DNA of 64,000 nt. It comes from Protaetiibacter sp. (lineage in GTDB: Bacteria; Actinomycetota; Actinomycetes; Actinomycetales; Microbacteriaceae). The notes beneath the pieces are model-generated. The model had not been told where the DNA came from, did not search any database, and worked only from the letters and a program-made list of their open reading frames with translations. A program made the position numbers and the translations under genes. This document shows positions 16,925 to 27,293 of this stretch, piece by piece (the stretch's first letter is position 1; each line of letters opens with the position of its first letter). Location of the stretch: the NCBI GenBank assembly GCA_030150265.1, contig JASLGG010000046.1, positions 1 through 64,000 of the forward strand, written 5' to 3'.

Positions 16925-18064
16925 ATGGCTCAATGCATCGTGCCCTCTGCCGCCACCCGTCCGCGACCGCGCCCGATCGGTCGACTCGCCCTCGTCGGCG
17001 CCCTCGCGCTGGCCCTCCTCGCCGGTCTCGTCGGCGTGCCGACCGCCGCCCACGCCGACGACGTCGACGGGCTCTCCGGCTCCCCGTCGAACGGGGTCGG
17101 CCGCGACGGACGAACCCGCTTCGACTACCAGGTCGCTCCCGGCCAGGAGCTCACCGACGCGTACCTCGTGAAGAACGCCGGCACGACCTCCCAGTCGATC
17201 ACCGTGTTCGCGACCGACGCCTTCACGAACGACGCGGGCGACTTCGCTCTGCTCGACACGGCCGAGGAACCGAGTGAGGTCGGCACCTGGATCGCCTTCG
17301 ACGGTCGGAAGCGCGTCGTGCTGGAGCTCGGACCCGGCCAGGAGCAGATCGTGTCGTTCACCGTGCGGGTGCCGGACGACGCGACCCCCGGCGACCACGC
17401 GGGCGGCATCGTCATCTCGGCCGTCTCGCCCGACGGCACGATCGTCGTCGACCGCCGCGTCGCGAGCCGCATCTACCTCCGCGTCCCCGGCGACCTCCAG
17501 GTGGGCCTCGCGATCTCGGGCCTGCAGGCGAGCTACCAGCAGCTCGTCAACCCCTTCGACGGCAGCGTGCAGCTCACCACGACCGTGACCAACACCGGCA
17601 ACGTCGCCCTCGGCGCCGACATGGTCTTCGGAGTGAACACCTGGTTCGGCATCGCGACGTCGCCGGTCGTGCGCGAGGAGCTGCCCGAACTGCTGCCGGG
17701 CGGCTCCCGCACCATGACGGTGACGGTGCCGGGCGTCGCGCAGCTCGGCTACCTCGACGCCTACGTGCGGATGGTGCCGACCGCCGCCCCCGGTGCGCTC
17801 GAGCTCGGACAGCTCCACGAGGTCTCGCGCGACACGGTCGTGATCGCATGGCCGTGGTGGCTGCTGGTGCTCGTCGCGATCGCGCTGATCGTTCTGCTGG
17901 TGCTGCGTCTGCGCCGCCGCGGCGACGAGAAGCGCGCCGCCGCGTGGGTCGCCTACGCCGAGGAGGAGGCGCGCCGGAAGGTCGCAGACGAGGCGGGCGA
18001 TCGCGCATCCGGCGGCGACGCCGACGAGCCGGTCGGCGCCGGCACGGGCGGTCGGCAGCCGTGA
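16925..18064 (+). CDS. DUF916/WxL-interacting-protein-like membrane protein
   Basis: 379 residues from the ATG at 16925 (a GTG at 16940 is equally possible). A signal peptide ends near AAHADD. The first extracellular domain reads FDYQVAPGQELTDAYLVKN...SITVFATDAFTND, the pattern of DUF916, the peptidoglycan-binding domain of WxL-interacting proteins. The second has VTNTGNVALGADMVFGVNTWFG, an Ig-like fold in the place of DUF3324. One C-terminal membrane span (WPWWLLVLVAIALIVLLVL) and a charged cytoplasmic tail follow. Adjacent to the WxL-like gene, it likely forms a surface complex with that product. The function in phosphate uptake is inferred from position only. Confidence 0.75.
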   Translation: MAQCIVPSAATRPRPRPIGRLALVGALALALLAGLVGVPTAAHADDVDGLSGSPSNGVGRDGRTRFDYQVAPGQELTDAYLVKNAGTTSQSITVFATDAFTNDAGDFALLDTAEEPSEVGTWIAFDGRKRVVLELGPGQEQIVSFTVRVPDDATPGDHAGGIVISAVSPDGTIVVDRRVASRIYLRVPGDLQVGLAISGLQASYQQLVNPFDGSVQLTTTVTNTGNVALGADMVFGVNTWFGIATSPVVREELPELLPGGSRTMTVTVPGVAQLGYLDAYVRMVPTAAPGALELGQLHEVSRDTVVIAWPWWLLVLVAIALIVLLVLRLRRRGDEKRAAAWVAYAEEEARRKVADEAGDRASGGDADEPVGAGTGGRQP

Positions 18065-18780
18065 CCGTACGGCGCCCGCTCGCCGCCGTCGCCCTCGCGC
18101 TGGCCGCCTGCCTGAGTGCGGGGCCCGCGGCAGCGGCGGAGGTGGACCCGGATGACGGCTTCTCGCTGACCGTGACGGTGCTGCCGAGCGGATCGTCGCC
18201 GTCGCCGTCGCCCTCGTCGTCGAGCGACGCCGGGTCGGGCCACGGCGGAGGATCCGGTTCCGACGACGGCCAGGTCGAGACGCCCGCCGACGACGGCGCG
18301 GAACCCGGCGAGACCGGCATCGGCGGCCTGCTCTACGTGAGCGGGGTGACCACCCGGCCGGTCTGGTCGTGGCGCACCCTCGGCCTGGGGGTGGTGGCGA
18401 GCATCACCGTGCGCAACGCCTCCGAGCGGAAGCTCGATCCGCGCGTGCGCTTCTGGATGGACAACGTCTTCGGGGGACGCCTCAGCAGCCCCGCCGGGGT
18501 GACGGTCGCGGGGCTCGCCCCCGGCGAGCGCCGCGTGGTCGAGATGATGCTCGACGGCGGCGGTCAGTGGACGGTCGTGCACGTGAGCGCGCAGGTCATC
18601 CCGCCGTCGGGGGGCGCCGCGGATGCCGCCCCGCTCGTGCGCGACGTCTGGGCGTTCCTGCTTCCGTGGATCGTCGTGGTGCTGCTCGTTCTCGTCGCGG
18701 CGGGGCTCGTCATCCGCCGGATCGTGCGTGCGGCATCCGCGCCCGCTCCTGCGGATGCCGCATCCGGGGCCCCGGCATGA
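18061..18780 (+). CDS. Small anchored surface protein with Ser/Pro-rich linker
   Basis: 239 residues. The GTG overlaps the previous stop (GTGA). A signal peptide ends near GPAAAAE. A low-complexity Ser-Pro/Gly-Asp linker (residues ~40-80) precedes a compact beta-rich domain (about residues 90-195) with ASITVRNASERKLDPRVRFWM, reminiscent of Ig-like folds. A single C-terminal membrane span (AFLLPWIVVVLLVLVAAGLVI) and an Ala-rich tail end the protein. I do not recognise a named family. It is translationally coupled on both sides, so it should work with the DUF916-like protein and the sortase-like protein. Confidence 0.7.
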   Translation: MTVRRPLAAVALALAACLSAGPAAAAEVDPDDGFSLTVTVLPSGSSPSPSPSSSSDAGSGHGGGSGSDDGQVETPADDGAEPGETGIGGLLYVSGVTTRPVWSWRTLGLGVVASITVRNASERKLDPRVRFWMDNVFGGRLSSPAGVTVAGLAPGERRVVEMMLDGGGQWTVVHVSAQVIPPSGGAADAAPLVRDVWAFLLPWIVVVLLVLVAAGLVIRRIVRAASAPAPADAASGAPA

Positions 18781-19802
18781 CGATCGTCGAGGCGCCCACC
18801 GAGCCGCTCCCCGCCGATTCGCCGCCGGTCGCCGCCCCGCCCGCCGGACCGCCCGCGCCGGCGGGCGCGGTGAAGCCGGTCCGGCCGCCGAAGCCGCCCA
18901 AGCCGCCGCGCCCTCCGCGTCGCGCACCCCGCGGTGCCGTCGTCTACGTGCCGCTCAGCCCGGCGCGGGTGTTCGGGCGCACCTCGATCGCGCTGCTCGC
19001 GATCCTGGTGCTCGGCTTCGTGGTCGACGTGACGCTGCTCAGCCGGCTGCAGCACGCATCCGCGCAGCAGCAGCTGCTCAACGCCTTCCGGGAGCAGCTG
19101 GCCGAGGGGACCGCGCCGGTGAGCGAGGGCGACGTCGACGGGCGGCTCCTGGCTGACGGCGCACCCGTCGCGCTTCTCCGCATCCCGCAGCTCGGCCTCG
19201 ACGAGGTCGTCGTCGAGGGCACCTCGGCCAGCGCGCTCATGAGCGGCCCCGGCCATCGCCGCGACAGCGTGCTGCCCGGCCAGATCGGGCTCAGCACCCT
19301 GATGGGGCGCGCCGCCGCCTTCGGCGGTCCCTTCGCCGGGATCGAGTCGCTGCAACCGGGCGAGATGTTCACGGTCATCACCGGTCAGGGCGCGTCGACG
19401 TTCAAGGTGATCGGCGTGCGCTACGCGGGCGATGCGCGGCCGCCCGGCCTGTCGCCGGGGGAGAGCCGGCTCCAGCTCGTCACCGCCCGCGGGCCGGCGT
19501 TCATGCCGAGCGGCATCGCCTACCTCGACGCGGTGCTCGTCGGCTCCGCCCAGGAGGCGGGCGGGCGCCAGACCACGGGTGCCAGCCTCCCGCCCTCGCA
19601 CGAGCCGCTCGCGACCGACACCTCGACCGCGTGGGCGCTGGTGTTCGCCCTGCAGTTCCTGCTGCTCGTCGAGGGCGCCGCGGTCTGGACCATCCCCCGG
19701 ATCGGCGGTCGCAAGGCGTGGATCGTGTTCACGCCGCTCGTGCTCGTCGGCGGCCTGTGGTCGGCCACCCAGATCGTCTTCCTCCTCCCGAACCTGCTGT
19801 GA
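18777..19802 (+). CDS. Sortase-fold membrane protein lacking catalytic His and Cys (pseudo-sortase)
   Basis: 341 residues. A Pro-rich cytoplasmic N-terminus (~60 residues) precedes a membrane span and an extracellular sortase-like barrel. [20 protein letters not shown], then [25 protein letters not shown] and a closing AYLDAVLVG align with class D/E/F sortases. The expected catalytic AGHR is MGRA here, with Arg at residue 178 where His belongs. The expected TC before the catalytic Arg is TA, with Ala237. A transpeptidase mechanism therefore looks impossible. Two more membrane spans end the protein. Its place in the pst locus suggests a structural or binding role. Confidence 0.75.
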   Translation: MTIVEAPTEPLPADSPPVAAPPAGPPAPAGAVKPVRPPKPPKPPRPPRRAPRGAVVYVPLSPARVFGRTSIALLAILVLGFVVDVTLLSRLQHASAQQQLLNAFREQLAEGTAPVSEGDVDGRLLADGAPVALLRIPQLGLDEVVVEGTSASALMSGPGHRRDSVLPGQIGLSTLMGRAAAFGGPFAGIESLQPGEMFTVITGQGASTFKVIGVRYAGDARPPGLSPGESRLQLVTARGPAFMPSGIAYLDAVLVGSAQEAGGRQTTGASLPPSHEPLATDTSTAWALVFALQFLLLVEGAAVWTIPRIGGRKAWIVFTPLVLVGGLWSATQIVFLLPNLL

Positions 19803-19813
19803 ACGGACCCGCC

Positions 19814-20839
19814 ATGACCGACATCACCCACCACCCCGAGGCGCTGCTCGCCGCGGAGCCCGTGCCGCTGGACCGCGGCGTCGCCCCCGTGGTCGACGCC
19901 GAGCCGGCGGTGCTGCCCCCGGCCGACCCCGCCACGGTGCCGTTCTGGCGGGCCGCCATGGACCGATCCCGCGATGCGGTCACGCAGTCGCTGGCGGTGG
20001 TGCGCGAGCGGATGCCCGCCGTCGCCCGCCCCCGGACCTCGCCGCCGCCCGACGCGCCCCGCGAGCTCGCGACGCTCGAGGCGCGCGACATCACGGCCTG
20101 GTTCGGCGACCACCAGGTGCTCGACCGGGTGTCGCTCACGATGCCCGCGGGCGTCATCACCTCGCTCATCGGCCCGTCCGGATGCGGCAAGTCGACCTTC
20201 CTGCGCATCCTGAACCGGATGCACGAGCTGGTCCCGTCGGCGTCGCTCGCGGGCGAGGTGCTGCTCGACGGCGACGACATCTACCGCGCGGACCGGCCCC
20301 TCACCGACGCGCGCAAGAGCATCGGCATGGTGTTCCAGAAGCCCAACCCGTTCCCGGCGATGTCGATCTACGACAACGTGATCGCGGGCCTGCGCCTCAC
20401 CGGCCTCCACGCCGACCGCGACCGCAAGGACGAGCTCGTCGAGACGTCGTTGCGGCGGGCGGGTCTCTGGAACGAGGTGAAGGACCGTCTGCGCTCGCCC
20501 GGCGGCGGCCTCTCGGGCGGCCAGCAGCAGCGCCTCTGCATCGCCCGCTCGCTCGCGGTGATGCCGCGCGTGCTGCTCATGGACGAGCCGTGCTCGGCCC
20601 TCGACCCGACCTCGACACGCGTGATCGAGGAGACGATGCTCGAGCTCGTCGACGACGTGACGATCGTCATCGTCACGCACAACATGCAGCAGGCGCAGCG
20701 CGTCTCCACGCAGTGCGCCTTCTTCCTCGCCTCGCAGGGCAAGCCGGGCGCGATCGTCGAGTACGGCGACACGGAGGCGATGTTCTCGGAGCCGATCGAC
20801 GCGCGCACCTTCGACTACGTGAACGGGCGGTTCGGCTGA
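19814..20839 (+). CDS. pstB: Phosphate ABC transporter ATPase PstB with long N-terminal extension
   Basis: 341 residues; typical PstB is about 250-260. The ATPase core starts near residue 82 with [19 protein letters not shown]. It has Walker [11 protein letters not shown]-loop [16 protein letters not shown], signature [15 protein letters not shown], Walker [13 protein letters not shown] and the switch His in VTHNMQQA, all PstB-like. The first ~80 residues are Ala/Pro-rich and have no recognisable domain. It lies 11 nt after the pseudo-sortase stop and closes the pst locus, far from pstC/pstA. No phoU gene is present in the window. Confidence 0.95.
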   Translation: MTDITHHPEALLAAEPVPLDRGVAPVVDAEPAVLPPADPATVPFWRAAMDRSRDAVTQSLAVVRERMPAVARPRTSPPPDAPRELATLEARDITAWFGDHQVLDRVSLTMPAGVITSLIGPSGCGKSTFLRILNRMHELVPSASLAGEVLLDGDDIYRADRPLTDARKSIGMVFQKPNPFPAMSIYDNVIAGLRLTGLHADRDRKDELVETSLRRAGLWNEVKDRLRSPGGGLSGGQQQRLCIARSLAVMPRVLLMDEPCSALDPTSTRVIEETMLELVDDVTIVIVTHNMQQAQRVSTQCAFFLASQGKPGAIVEYGDTEAMFSEPIDARTFDYVNGRFG

Positions 20840-20846
20840 GCAACGG

Positions 20847-20863
20847 TATGATGATTTCATCAT
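20847..20863 (+). promoter_or_regulatory. Promoter and perfect palindromic operator over the arsR start
   Basis: ATGATGATTTCATCAT (20848-20863) is a perfect 7-2-7 inverted repeat that overlaps both a TATGAT -10 hexamer (20847-20852) and the ATG at 20862. It looks like a leaderless promoter repressed by the ArsR-type product it encodes. Confidence 0.65.
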
Positions 20864-21221
20864 GCCGTTCAGTCAGGGGGAGCGCCCCCTCTACGAGGTG
20901 AAGGCGGGGCTCTTCAAGGGGCTCGCGCATCCCCTCCGCATCCGGTTGCTCGAGCTGCTCGCCGACGGCGCGGAGCACAGCGTCGCCGAGCTGCAGGAGG
21001 CCACCGGACTCGAGGCCTCCCACCTCTCGCAGCACCTCGCGGTGCTGCGCCGGCACCGCCTCGTGGAGTCGGATCGCCGCGCGAGCCACGTCTACTACCG
21101 CCTCGCGCATCCGGATGTCGCCGAGCTGCTCGCCGTCGCGCGCGGGCTGCTCGCCGCGATCGTCGCGGCGGACGGCGAGCGGATGGCGGGGGTCGCCGCG
21201 CTGCCGGACCTGCCGCGATGA
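20862..21221 (+). CDS. ArsR/SmtB-family transcriptional regulator
   Basis: 119 residues. Winged-helix repressor. FKGLAHPLRIRLLELLADGAEHSVAELQEATGLEASHLSQHLAVLRRHRLVESDRRASHVYYRL is the complete ArsR DNA-binding region in outline (helix-turn-helix followed by the wing). I see no Cys-rich metal site of the classical ArsR/SmtB type, so the inducer may not be a metal ion. The start codon lies within its probable operator, implying autoregulation. The stop overlaps the ATG of the SulP transporter, which it most likely controls. Confidence 0.85.
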   Translation: MPFSQGERPLYEVKAGLFKGLAHPLRIRLLELLADGAEHSVAELQEATGLEASHLSQHLAVLRRHRLVESDRRASHVYYRLAHPDVAELLAVARGLLAAIVAADGERMAGVAALPDLPR

Positions 21222-22885
21222 CCGCACCGTCGGCGGTGCGCCGGGCCGGCGCACGCATCCGGAGCCTGCTGCCGGGCGCCGGCGACTACCGACCGCTGCG
21301 CCGCAGCTGGCGCGCCGACCTGCTCGCGGGCCTCACGGTGGGGATCGTCGCGCTGCCCCTCGCGCTCGGCTTCGGGATATCCTCGGGCGCGGGCGCGGAG
21401 GCCGGTCTCATCACGGCGATCGTGGCGGGCGTCGTGGCGGCGGTATTCGGCGGCTCCAACGTGCAGGTGTCGGGACCGACCGGGGCGATGGTCGTGGTGC
21501 TCGCGCCCATCGTCGCGAGCCACGGCATCGGGGCCGTGGCTCTCGTGAGCGTGCTCGCGGGCGTCATCGTGCTCGTGGCAGGTGCGCTGCGGCTCGGGCG
21601 GGCCGTGTCGTTCATCCCGTGGCCGGTCATCGAGGGCTTCACGCTCGGCATCGCCGTCATCATCTTCCTGCAGCAGGTGCCGGCGCTCACCCGGGCGGAT
21701 GCCGGGGGCGCCTCCCACACGAACGTGGTCGTCACGGCGGCCGCCGCGCTGCTCGGCGCCGACCCCGGCTACCTGCTGTGGGCGCTCGGCGCGGTCGCGA
21801 TCGTCGCCGCGTGCATGCTCCTGCTGCCGATGCTGCACCGCACGATCCCGGGGTCGCTCGTGGGCATCGCGGTCGTCACCGGCCTCGCCCTCGTGCTGCC
21901 CTCTCCGCTGGCCGACATCGGCGCCCTGCCGCACGCCCTGCCGGCGCCCTCGCTCCCCGCCCTCGACCCCGGGCTGCTCGGCTCGCTCGCACTGCCCGCG
22001 CTCACAGTCGCGGCGCTCGCCGCGATCGAGTCCCTGCTCGCCGCGCGGGTCGCCGCCTCCCTCTCCGACACGGGACCCTACGACCCCGACCGCGAGCTCG
22101 TCGGCCAGGGGCTCGCCTCGGTCGCGGCGGGGCTGTTCGGCGGGATGCCGGCGACCGGCGCGATCGCGCGCACGGCCGTGAGCGTTCGCGCAGGCGCACG
22201 CACGCGCCTCGCAGCGGTGACCCACGCGCTCGTGCTCCTGCTCGTGGTGCTCGTCGCGGCGCAACCGGTGGGCCTCATCCCGCTCGCGGCGCTCTCGGGC
22301 GTGCTGATGGTGACGGCGGTGCGGATGGTGCACCTCGCGACGGCGCGCTCCATCCTGCGCTCGACGCGGGCGGATGCCATCGCCTTCGTGGTGACCGCGA
22401 TCGTCACCGTGTCGGTCGACCTGATCGTGGCGGTCGCGATCGGCATGGTCGTGGCAGGGGTCTTCGCGATCCGCAGCCTGTCGCGGGCCACCGGCGTCAC
22501 GCGCGAGCCGTTGCCGGGGGCGGCGGCGGAGGGCGATGAGCGGATCGCGATCGTGCGCCTCGACGGGCCGCTGTTCTTCGCGGCGGCCGACCGGGTGTTC
22601 GAGGCGGTGACCGCGCTCGACGGGGTGTCGGTCGTGATCCTGCGGATGTCGCAGCTCGAGCTCGTCGACGCGACGGGGGCCCACGTGCTCTCCGAGATCG
22701 TGCAGCGCCTCGAGGCGCGCGGCATCACGGTGCTCATCAAGGGCGTGCGCGAGGGGCACGTCGAGCTGTTCCGCACGGTTGGGGTGCTCGGGGCGCTGCG
22801 CGATCACCGGCACCTCTTCGCCGAGCTGCCCGCGGCCGTCGCGCACGCGCGCAGCCACGTGGAGCGCGAGCGCGCGGCCGGCTGA
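21218..22885 (+). CDS. SulP/SLC26-family anion transporter with STAS domain
   Basis: 555 residues. About 11-14 membrane spans, starting with LLAGLTVGIVALPLALGFGISSG, the family's first signature, and including VSGPTGAMVVVLAP. A C-terminal STAS domain (residues ~440-540) contains RLDGPLFFAAADRVFEAV and LRMSQLELVDATGAHVLSEIV. Substrates of this family include sulfate, bicarbonate and dicarboxylates; which one applies is not evident. It is coupled to an upstream ArsR regulator (4-nt overlap). That pairing is uncommon for sulfate uptake and leaves the inducing signal open. Confidence 0.9.
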   Translation: MTAPSAVRRAGARIRSLLPGAGDYRPLRRSWRADLLAGLTVGIVALPLALGFGISSGAGAEAGLITAIVAGVVAAVFGGSNVQVSGPTGAMVVVLAPIVASHGIGAVALVSVLAGVIVLVAGALRLGRAVSFIPWPVIEGFTLGIAVIIFLQQVPALTRADAGGASHTNVVVTAAAALLGADPGYLLWALGAVAIVAACMLLLPMLHRTIPGSLVGIAVVTGLALVLPSPLADIGALPHALPAPSLPALDPGLLGSLALPALTVAALAAIESLLAARVAASLSDTGPYDPDRELVGQGLASVAAGLFGGMPATGAIARTAVSVRAGARTRLAAVTHALVLLLVVLVAAQPVGLIPLAALSGVLMVTAVRMVHLATARSILRSTRADAIAFVVTAIVTVSVDLIVAVAIGMVVAGVFAIRSLSRATGVTREPLPGAAAEGDERIAIVRLDGPLFFAAADRVFEAVTALDGVSVVILRMSQLELVDATGAHVLSEIVQRLEARGITVLIKGVREGHVELFRTVGVLGALRDHRHLFAELPAAVAHARSHVERERAAG

Positions 22886-22901
22886 TCCGCGCGCCGCCGG
22901 T

Positions 22902-23270
22902 TCAGCGCTCGGGCGCTTCGCCCCAGGCGCGCCGCATGAGCAGTGCGACGTCGCGGTCGAGATGCTCGATCTTCGTCTCGACGGCATCGAAACGAGCGTG
23001 GACCGCGTCGAAGCGTGCGTTCATCTCGGCGCGCAGTCCGCCGAGTTCGCCGCGGAGTCCGCCGATCTCAGCACCCAGTTCGCCTCGGAGCCCGCCGATC
23101 TCGGCACCGAGTTCGCCGCGGAGTCCGCCGATCTCAGCACCCAGTTCGCCTCGGAGCCCGCTGATCGACGCGGTGATGGTGCGCATGAGCAACGTCGTGG
23201 TGAGCGTCATGCCGCCGAGCATGATCGCAGCGAACACCCCGATGAGGGTCCAGATCTGCGGGTCGTTCAC
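22902..23270 (-). CDS. Membrane protein with hendecad coiled-coil repeats
   Basis: 122 residues from GTG 23270, which has a suitable ribosome binding site (GGAGAGG, 7 nt). A short extracytoplasmic N-terminus precedes one membrane span (WTLIGVFAAIMLGGMTLTTTLL). Then come 11-residue repeats of the type GLRGELGAEIG, three near-identical and one degenerate, and a heptad-like tail (MNARFDAVHARFDAVETKIEHLDRDVALL). It is likely a homo-oligomeric membrane-tethered coil. The function is unknown. A longer upstream frame exists, but it runs over the abc-F promoter and is less plausible. Confidence 0.7.
   Translation of the reverse strand: MNDPQIWTLIGVFAAIMLGGMTLTTTLLMRTITASISGLRGELGAEIGGLRGELGAEIGGLRGELGAEIGGLRGELGGLRAEMNARFDAVHARFDAVETKIEHLDRDVALLMRRAWGEAPER
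23043..23165. repeat. 33-nt tandem repeat within the coiled-coil gene
   Basis: Units begin at 23043, 23076, 23109 and 23142. Units 1 and 3 are identical over all 33 nt; units 2 and 4 are identical for their first 20 nt. The array is therefore a duplicated 66-nt block. It encodes in-frame 11-residue repeats. Confidence 0.9.
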
Positions 23271-23418
23271 CAGGTCCACCTCTCCATTGTGCGTTGCCTC
23301 GCCTCGACTCTGCCAGCGCGGAGACCGGAGCGGCAGCGGTGTCGGAAGTTCCGTGGACAACGGCTCGATCGCCGGGTTGTGGAGGACAGGTGCGGCGGGC
23401 TCGGCGGCCCGCACGACC

Positions 23419-23424
23419 TAGGCT
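23419..23424 (+). promoter_or_regulatory. -10 hexamer, leaderless abc-F gene
   Basis: TAGGCT, exactly 6 nt before the GTG at 23431, with no ribosome binding site between. Confidence 0.5.
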
Positions 23425-23430
23425 CGACGG

Positions 23431-25224
<1,794 letters not shown>

Positions 25225-25230
25225 GCGCCG

Positions 25231-25893
25231 TCAGCGCGCGGCCGCGGCCTCGAGGCCGGCGGTCTCCCGCTCTGAGCGCCGCGGCAGGAGGAGCAGCACC
25301 CCGGGGGCCGCGATCCCGACCGACAGCGGCAGCAGCAGGAGGAAGGTGACGAGGCCTCCCGCGCCCACGACGAAGAGCAGCAGCGTGCCGACGCCGAGCG
25401 CGATCGGCATCCACACCGGCATCCGGCGGGCGAGGATCAGCCCGATCGCCATGAGCAGGAGCCCGAGCGGGAACAGGTAGAACACCTGCCACTCCCAGGT
25501 CGCGGCCGGGGAGTCCCCGGCGATCTTGATCACCTGCGTCGCGAGGTCCGGGTCGGCGGGCACGAGCGAGCCGAGCACCATGCCGAACATGGCGTTGCCG
25601 GCACCCGCCGCGACCGCGCCGATCGTCGCGAGGGCGGCCCCGATCGTCACGAGGATGCCGCCCCGCGCGGGAGCGAAGCGCATCAGCCCGACGAAGGCGA
25701 CGGGCAGGAGCAGCACGCCGTAGGCGATCATGATGGTCGACGGCACGTAGACGGCGCCGGCCGCGACGATGTCCTGGACGAGGGCATCGCTGTCGGCCGA
25801 CACCGTGAGGAGGTGGCCGAAGGCGAGGAGCACGGGCGCGACGACCATCGTCACGCCGAGGAGGATGCGCCGGGTGGCGGCGACACGGTTCAT
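25231..25893 (-). CDS. Six- to seven-span membrane protein of unknown function
   Basis: 220 residues, mostly hydrophobic with about six or seven membrane segments and short loops. ATG 25893 has an AAGGA ribosome binding site. No catalytic motif is recognisable. It is divergently transcribed from a sensor kinase/response regulator pair, which could control it. It resembles the small hypothetical integral membrane proteins often found beside NarL-type two-component systems in actinobacteria. Confidence 0.75.
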   Translation of the reverse strand: MNRVAATRRILLGVTMVVAPVLLAFGHLLTVSADSDALVQDIVAAGAVYVPSTIMIAYGVLLLPVAFVGLMRFAPARGGILVTIGAALATIGAVAAGAGNAMFGMVLGSLVPADPDLATQVIKIAGDSPAATWEWQVFYLFPLGLLLMAIGLILARRMPVWMPIALGVGTLLLFVVGAGGLVTFLLLLPLSVGIAAPGVLLLLPRRSERETAGLEAAAAR

Positions 25894-26093
25894 GGCATTC
25901 CTTCCGTCTGGTCGCGTCCGAAGCGCGACGCTGTCGATCGTGGCGGCGGAGGCGGTGAGGGCCCACCCCCGCGGGTCCCGGCCGGCCCCGTCGTGCGATC
26001 GATTCCCGATGCCGCCGAGGGCGGTGCGGCGCCCCGCCGTCCGGGGGAGGCGACCCCCGACCTTCGGCCGATACGGTCCCGTCGGGGCAGCAC

Positions 26094-26099
26094 TACAGT
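26094..26099 (+). promoter_or_regulatory. -10 hexamer, leaderless kinase gene
   Basis: TACAGT, 6 nt before the GTG at 26106. Confidence 0.5.
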
Positions 26100-26105
26100 G
26101 GTGCC

Positions 26106-27293
26106 GTGTCAGCCCCTGGAGCGGTTCCGTGGCGGGAACCGGCGCGCGTTCGGGGGCGGGATCTCGTGGTCGACGCCGCCCTCGCGGCGGCGTTCGCGGC
26201 GGGGTCGGTGGTCGAGGTGATCACCCATGCGGACAACGCCTTCCCCTCCACCGCGAGCCTGCCGGTGCAGCTCGCGGCGGTCATCGCGGCGGCGGGGCCG
26301 CTCGTCGTGAGGCGACGGCATCCCTTCGCCGTGCTCGTCGTGGTCGTCGCGGTCATGGCGCTGTGCCGCGTGCTGCTCGATGCGCCGATCGTGCTGTGGA
26401 GCCTCGGGGTGATCGCGCTCGCCACCTACAGCGCGGCGCGCAACGCGCGCGATCCGCTCCAGTGGTGGGCGCTCGCGCCGCCGCTCGGACTGCTCGGCAT
26501 GTACTCGCTCGTCATCCCGGGGTTCTTCAACCTCAACGACCTCGAGGTCGATCTCATGGTCATCGTCGCCTCCTGGGGCGTCGGACTGGTGCTGCGCTCG
26601 TGGGCGGCCACCCGTCGGGCACTGCGGGCGAGTCTCGCGGAGGTGGAGGCGGCGGAGGCCGCGCGCACGGCGGCCGCGATCCGCGACGAGCGCGACCGGA
26701 TCGCGCGCGAGCTGCACGACGTCGTGGCGCACTGCGTGACGGTCATGGTGGTGCAGGCGGGCTCGGCACGGCTGCACCTGCCCGATGCCTCCGGCGAGAG
26801 CGAACGAGCCCTGCGGTCCGTCGAGGCCACAGGGCGCGAGGCGCTCGCGGAGATGCGGCGGATGCTCGGCGTGCTGCGCGACGAGGAGGCCGAGCACCTC
26901 GACCCCCAGCCCTCGCTCGCCCATGCCGACCGGCTGGTCTCCCGGTTCGCCGACGCGGGCATGCGCGTCGAGTACGGGGTCGACGGACCGCCGCGCGCGC
27001 TGCCGCTCGGAGTGGACGTCTCCGCCTACCGCATCCTGCAGGAGAGCCTCACCAACGCCGCCGCGCACGCGGCGCAGGCCCCGGTGACGGCACGGATCCG
27101 CTACCTTCCGGATGCCGTCGAGGTGGAGGTGCGCAACGGTCCCGGCGTGGACGCCGGGCGCGGGAGCGGGCAGCACGGCCTGGTCGGCATGCGCGAGCGT
27201 ACGCGCCTGTTCGGCGGGCGGCTCGATGCGGGACGCACCGATGACGGCGGGTTCCGCGTCGCGGCGATCCTGCCCACCGAGGCGGCCGCATGA
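26106..27293 (+). CDS. Sensor histidine kinase (NarL/HisKA_3 type)
   Basis: 395 residues. The N-terminal half has about five membrane spans with little extracellular sequence, an intramembrane-sensing layout. A dimerisation segment follows with the phospho-acceptor His in DRIARELHDVVAHCVTVMVVQ (near residue 204). The ATPase domain has ILQESLTNAAAHA (N box) and a shortened G-box region GQHGLVGMRERTRLFGG. The GTG start is supported by the leaderless promoter spacing. It overlaps the response regulator gene by 4 nt. Confidence 0.92.
   Translation: MSAPGAVPWREPARVRGRDLVVDAALAAAFAAGSVVEVITHADNAFPSTASLPVQLAAVIAAAGPLVVRRRHPFAVLVVVVAVMALCRVLLDAPIVLWSLGVIALATYSAARNARDPLQWWALAPPLGLLGMYSLVIPGFFNLNDLEVDLMVIVASWGVGLVLRSWAATRRALRASLAEVEAAEAARTAAAIRDERDRIARELHDVVAHCVTVMVVQAGSARLHLPDASGESERALRSVEATGREALAEMRRMLGVLRDEEAEHLDPQPSLAHADRLVSRFADAGMRVEYGVDGPPRALPLGVDVSAYRILQESLTNAAAHAAQAPVTARIRYLPDAVEVEVRNGPGVDAGRGSGQHGLVGMRERTRLFGGRLDAGRTDDGGFRVAAILPTEAAA

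Noticed and set aside
18777..19802. Annotation as an active class E or F sortase
   Set aside because: The His and Cys positions hold Arg178 and Ala237; transpeptidation is not supported.
23043..23165. Tandem repeat considered as a CRISPR array
   Set aside because: Units are contiguous 33-mers with no spacers, and they encode in-frame 11-residue coil repeats.
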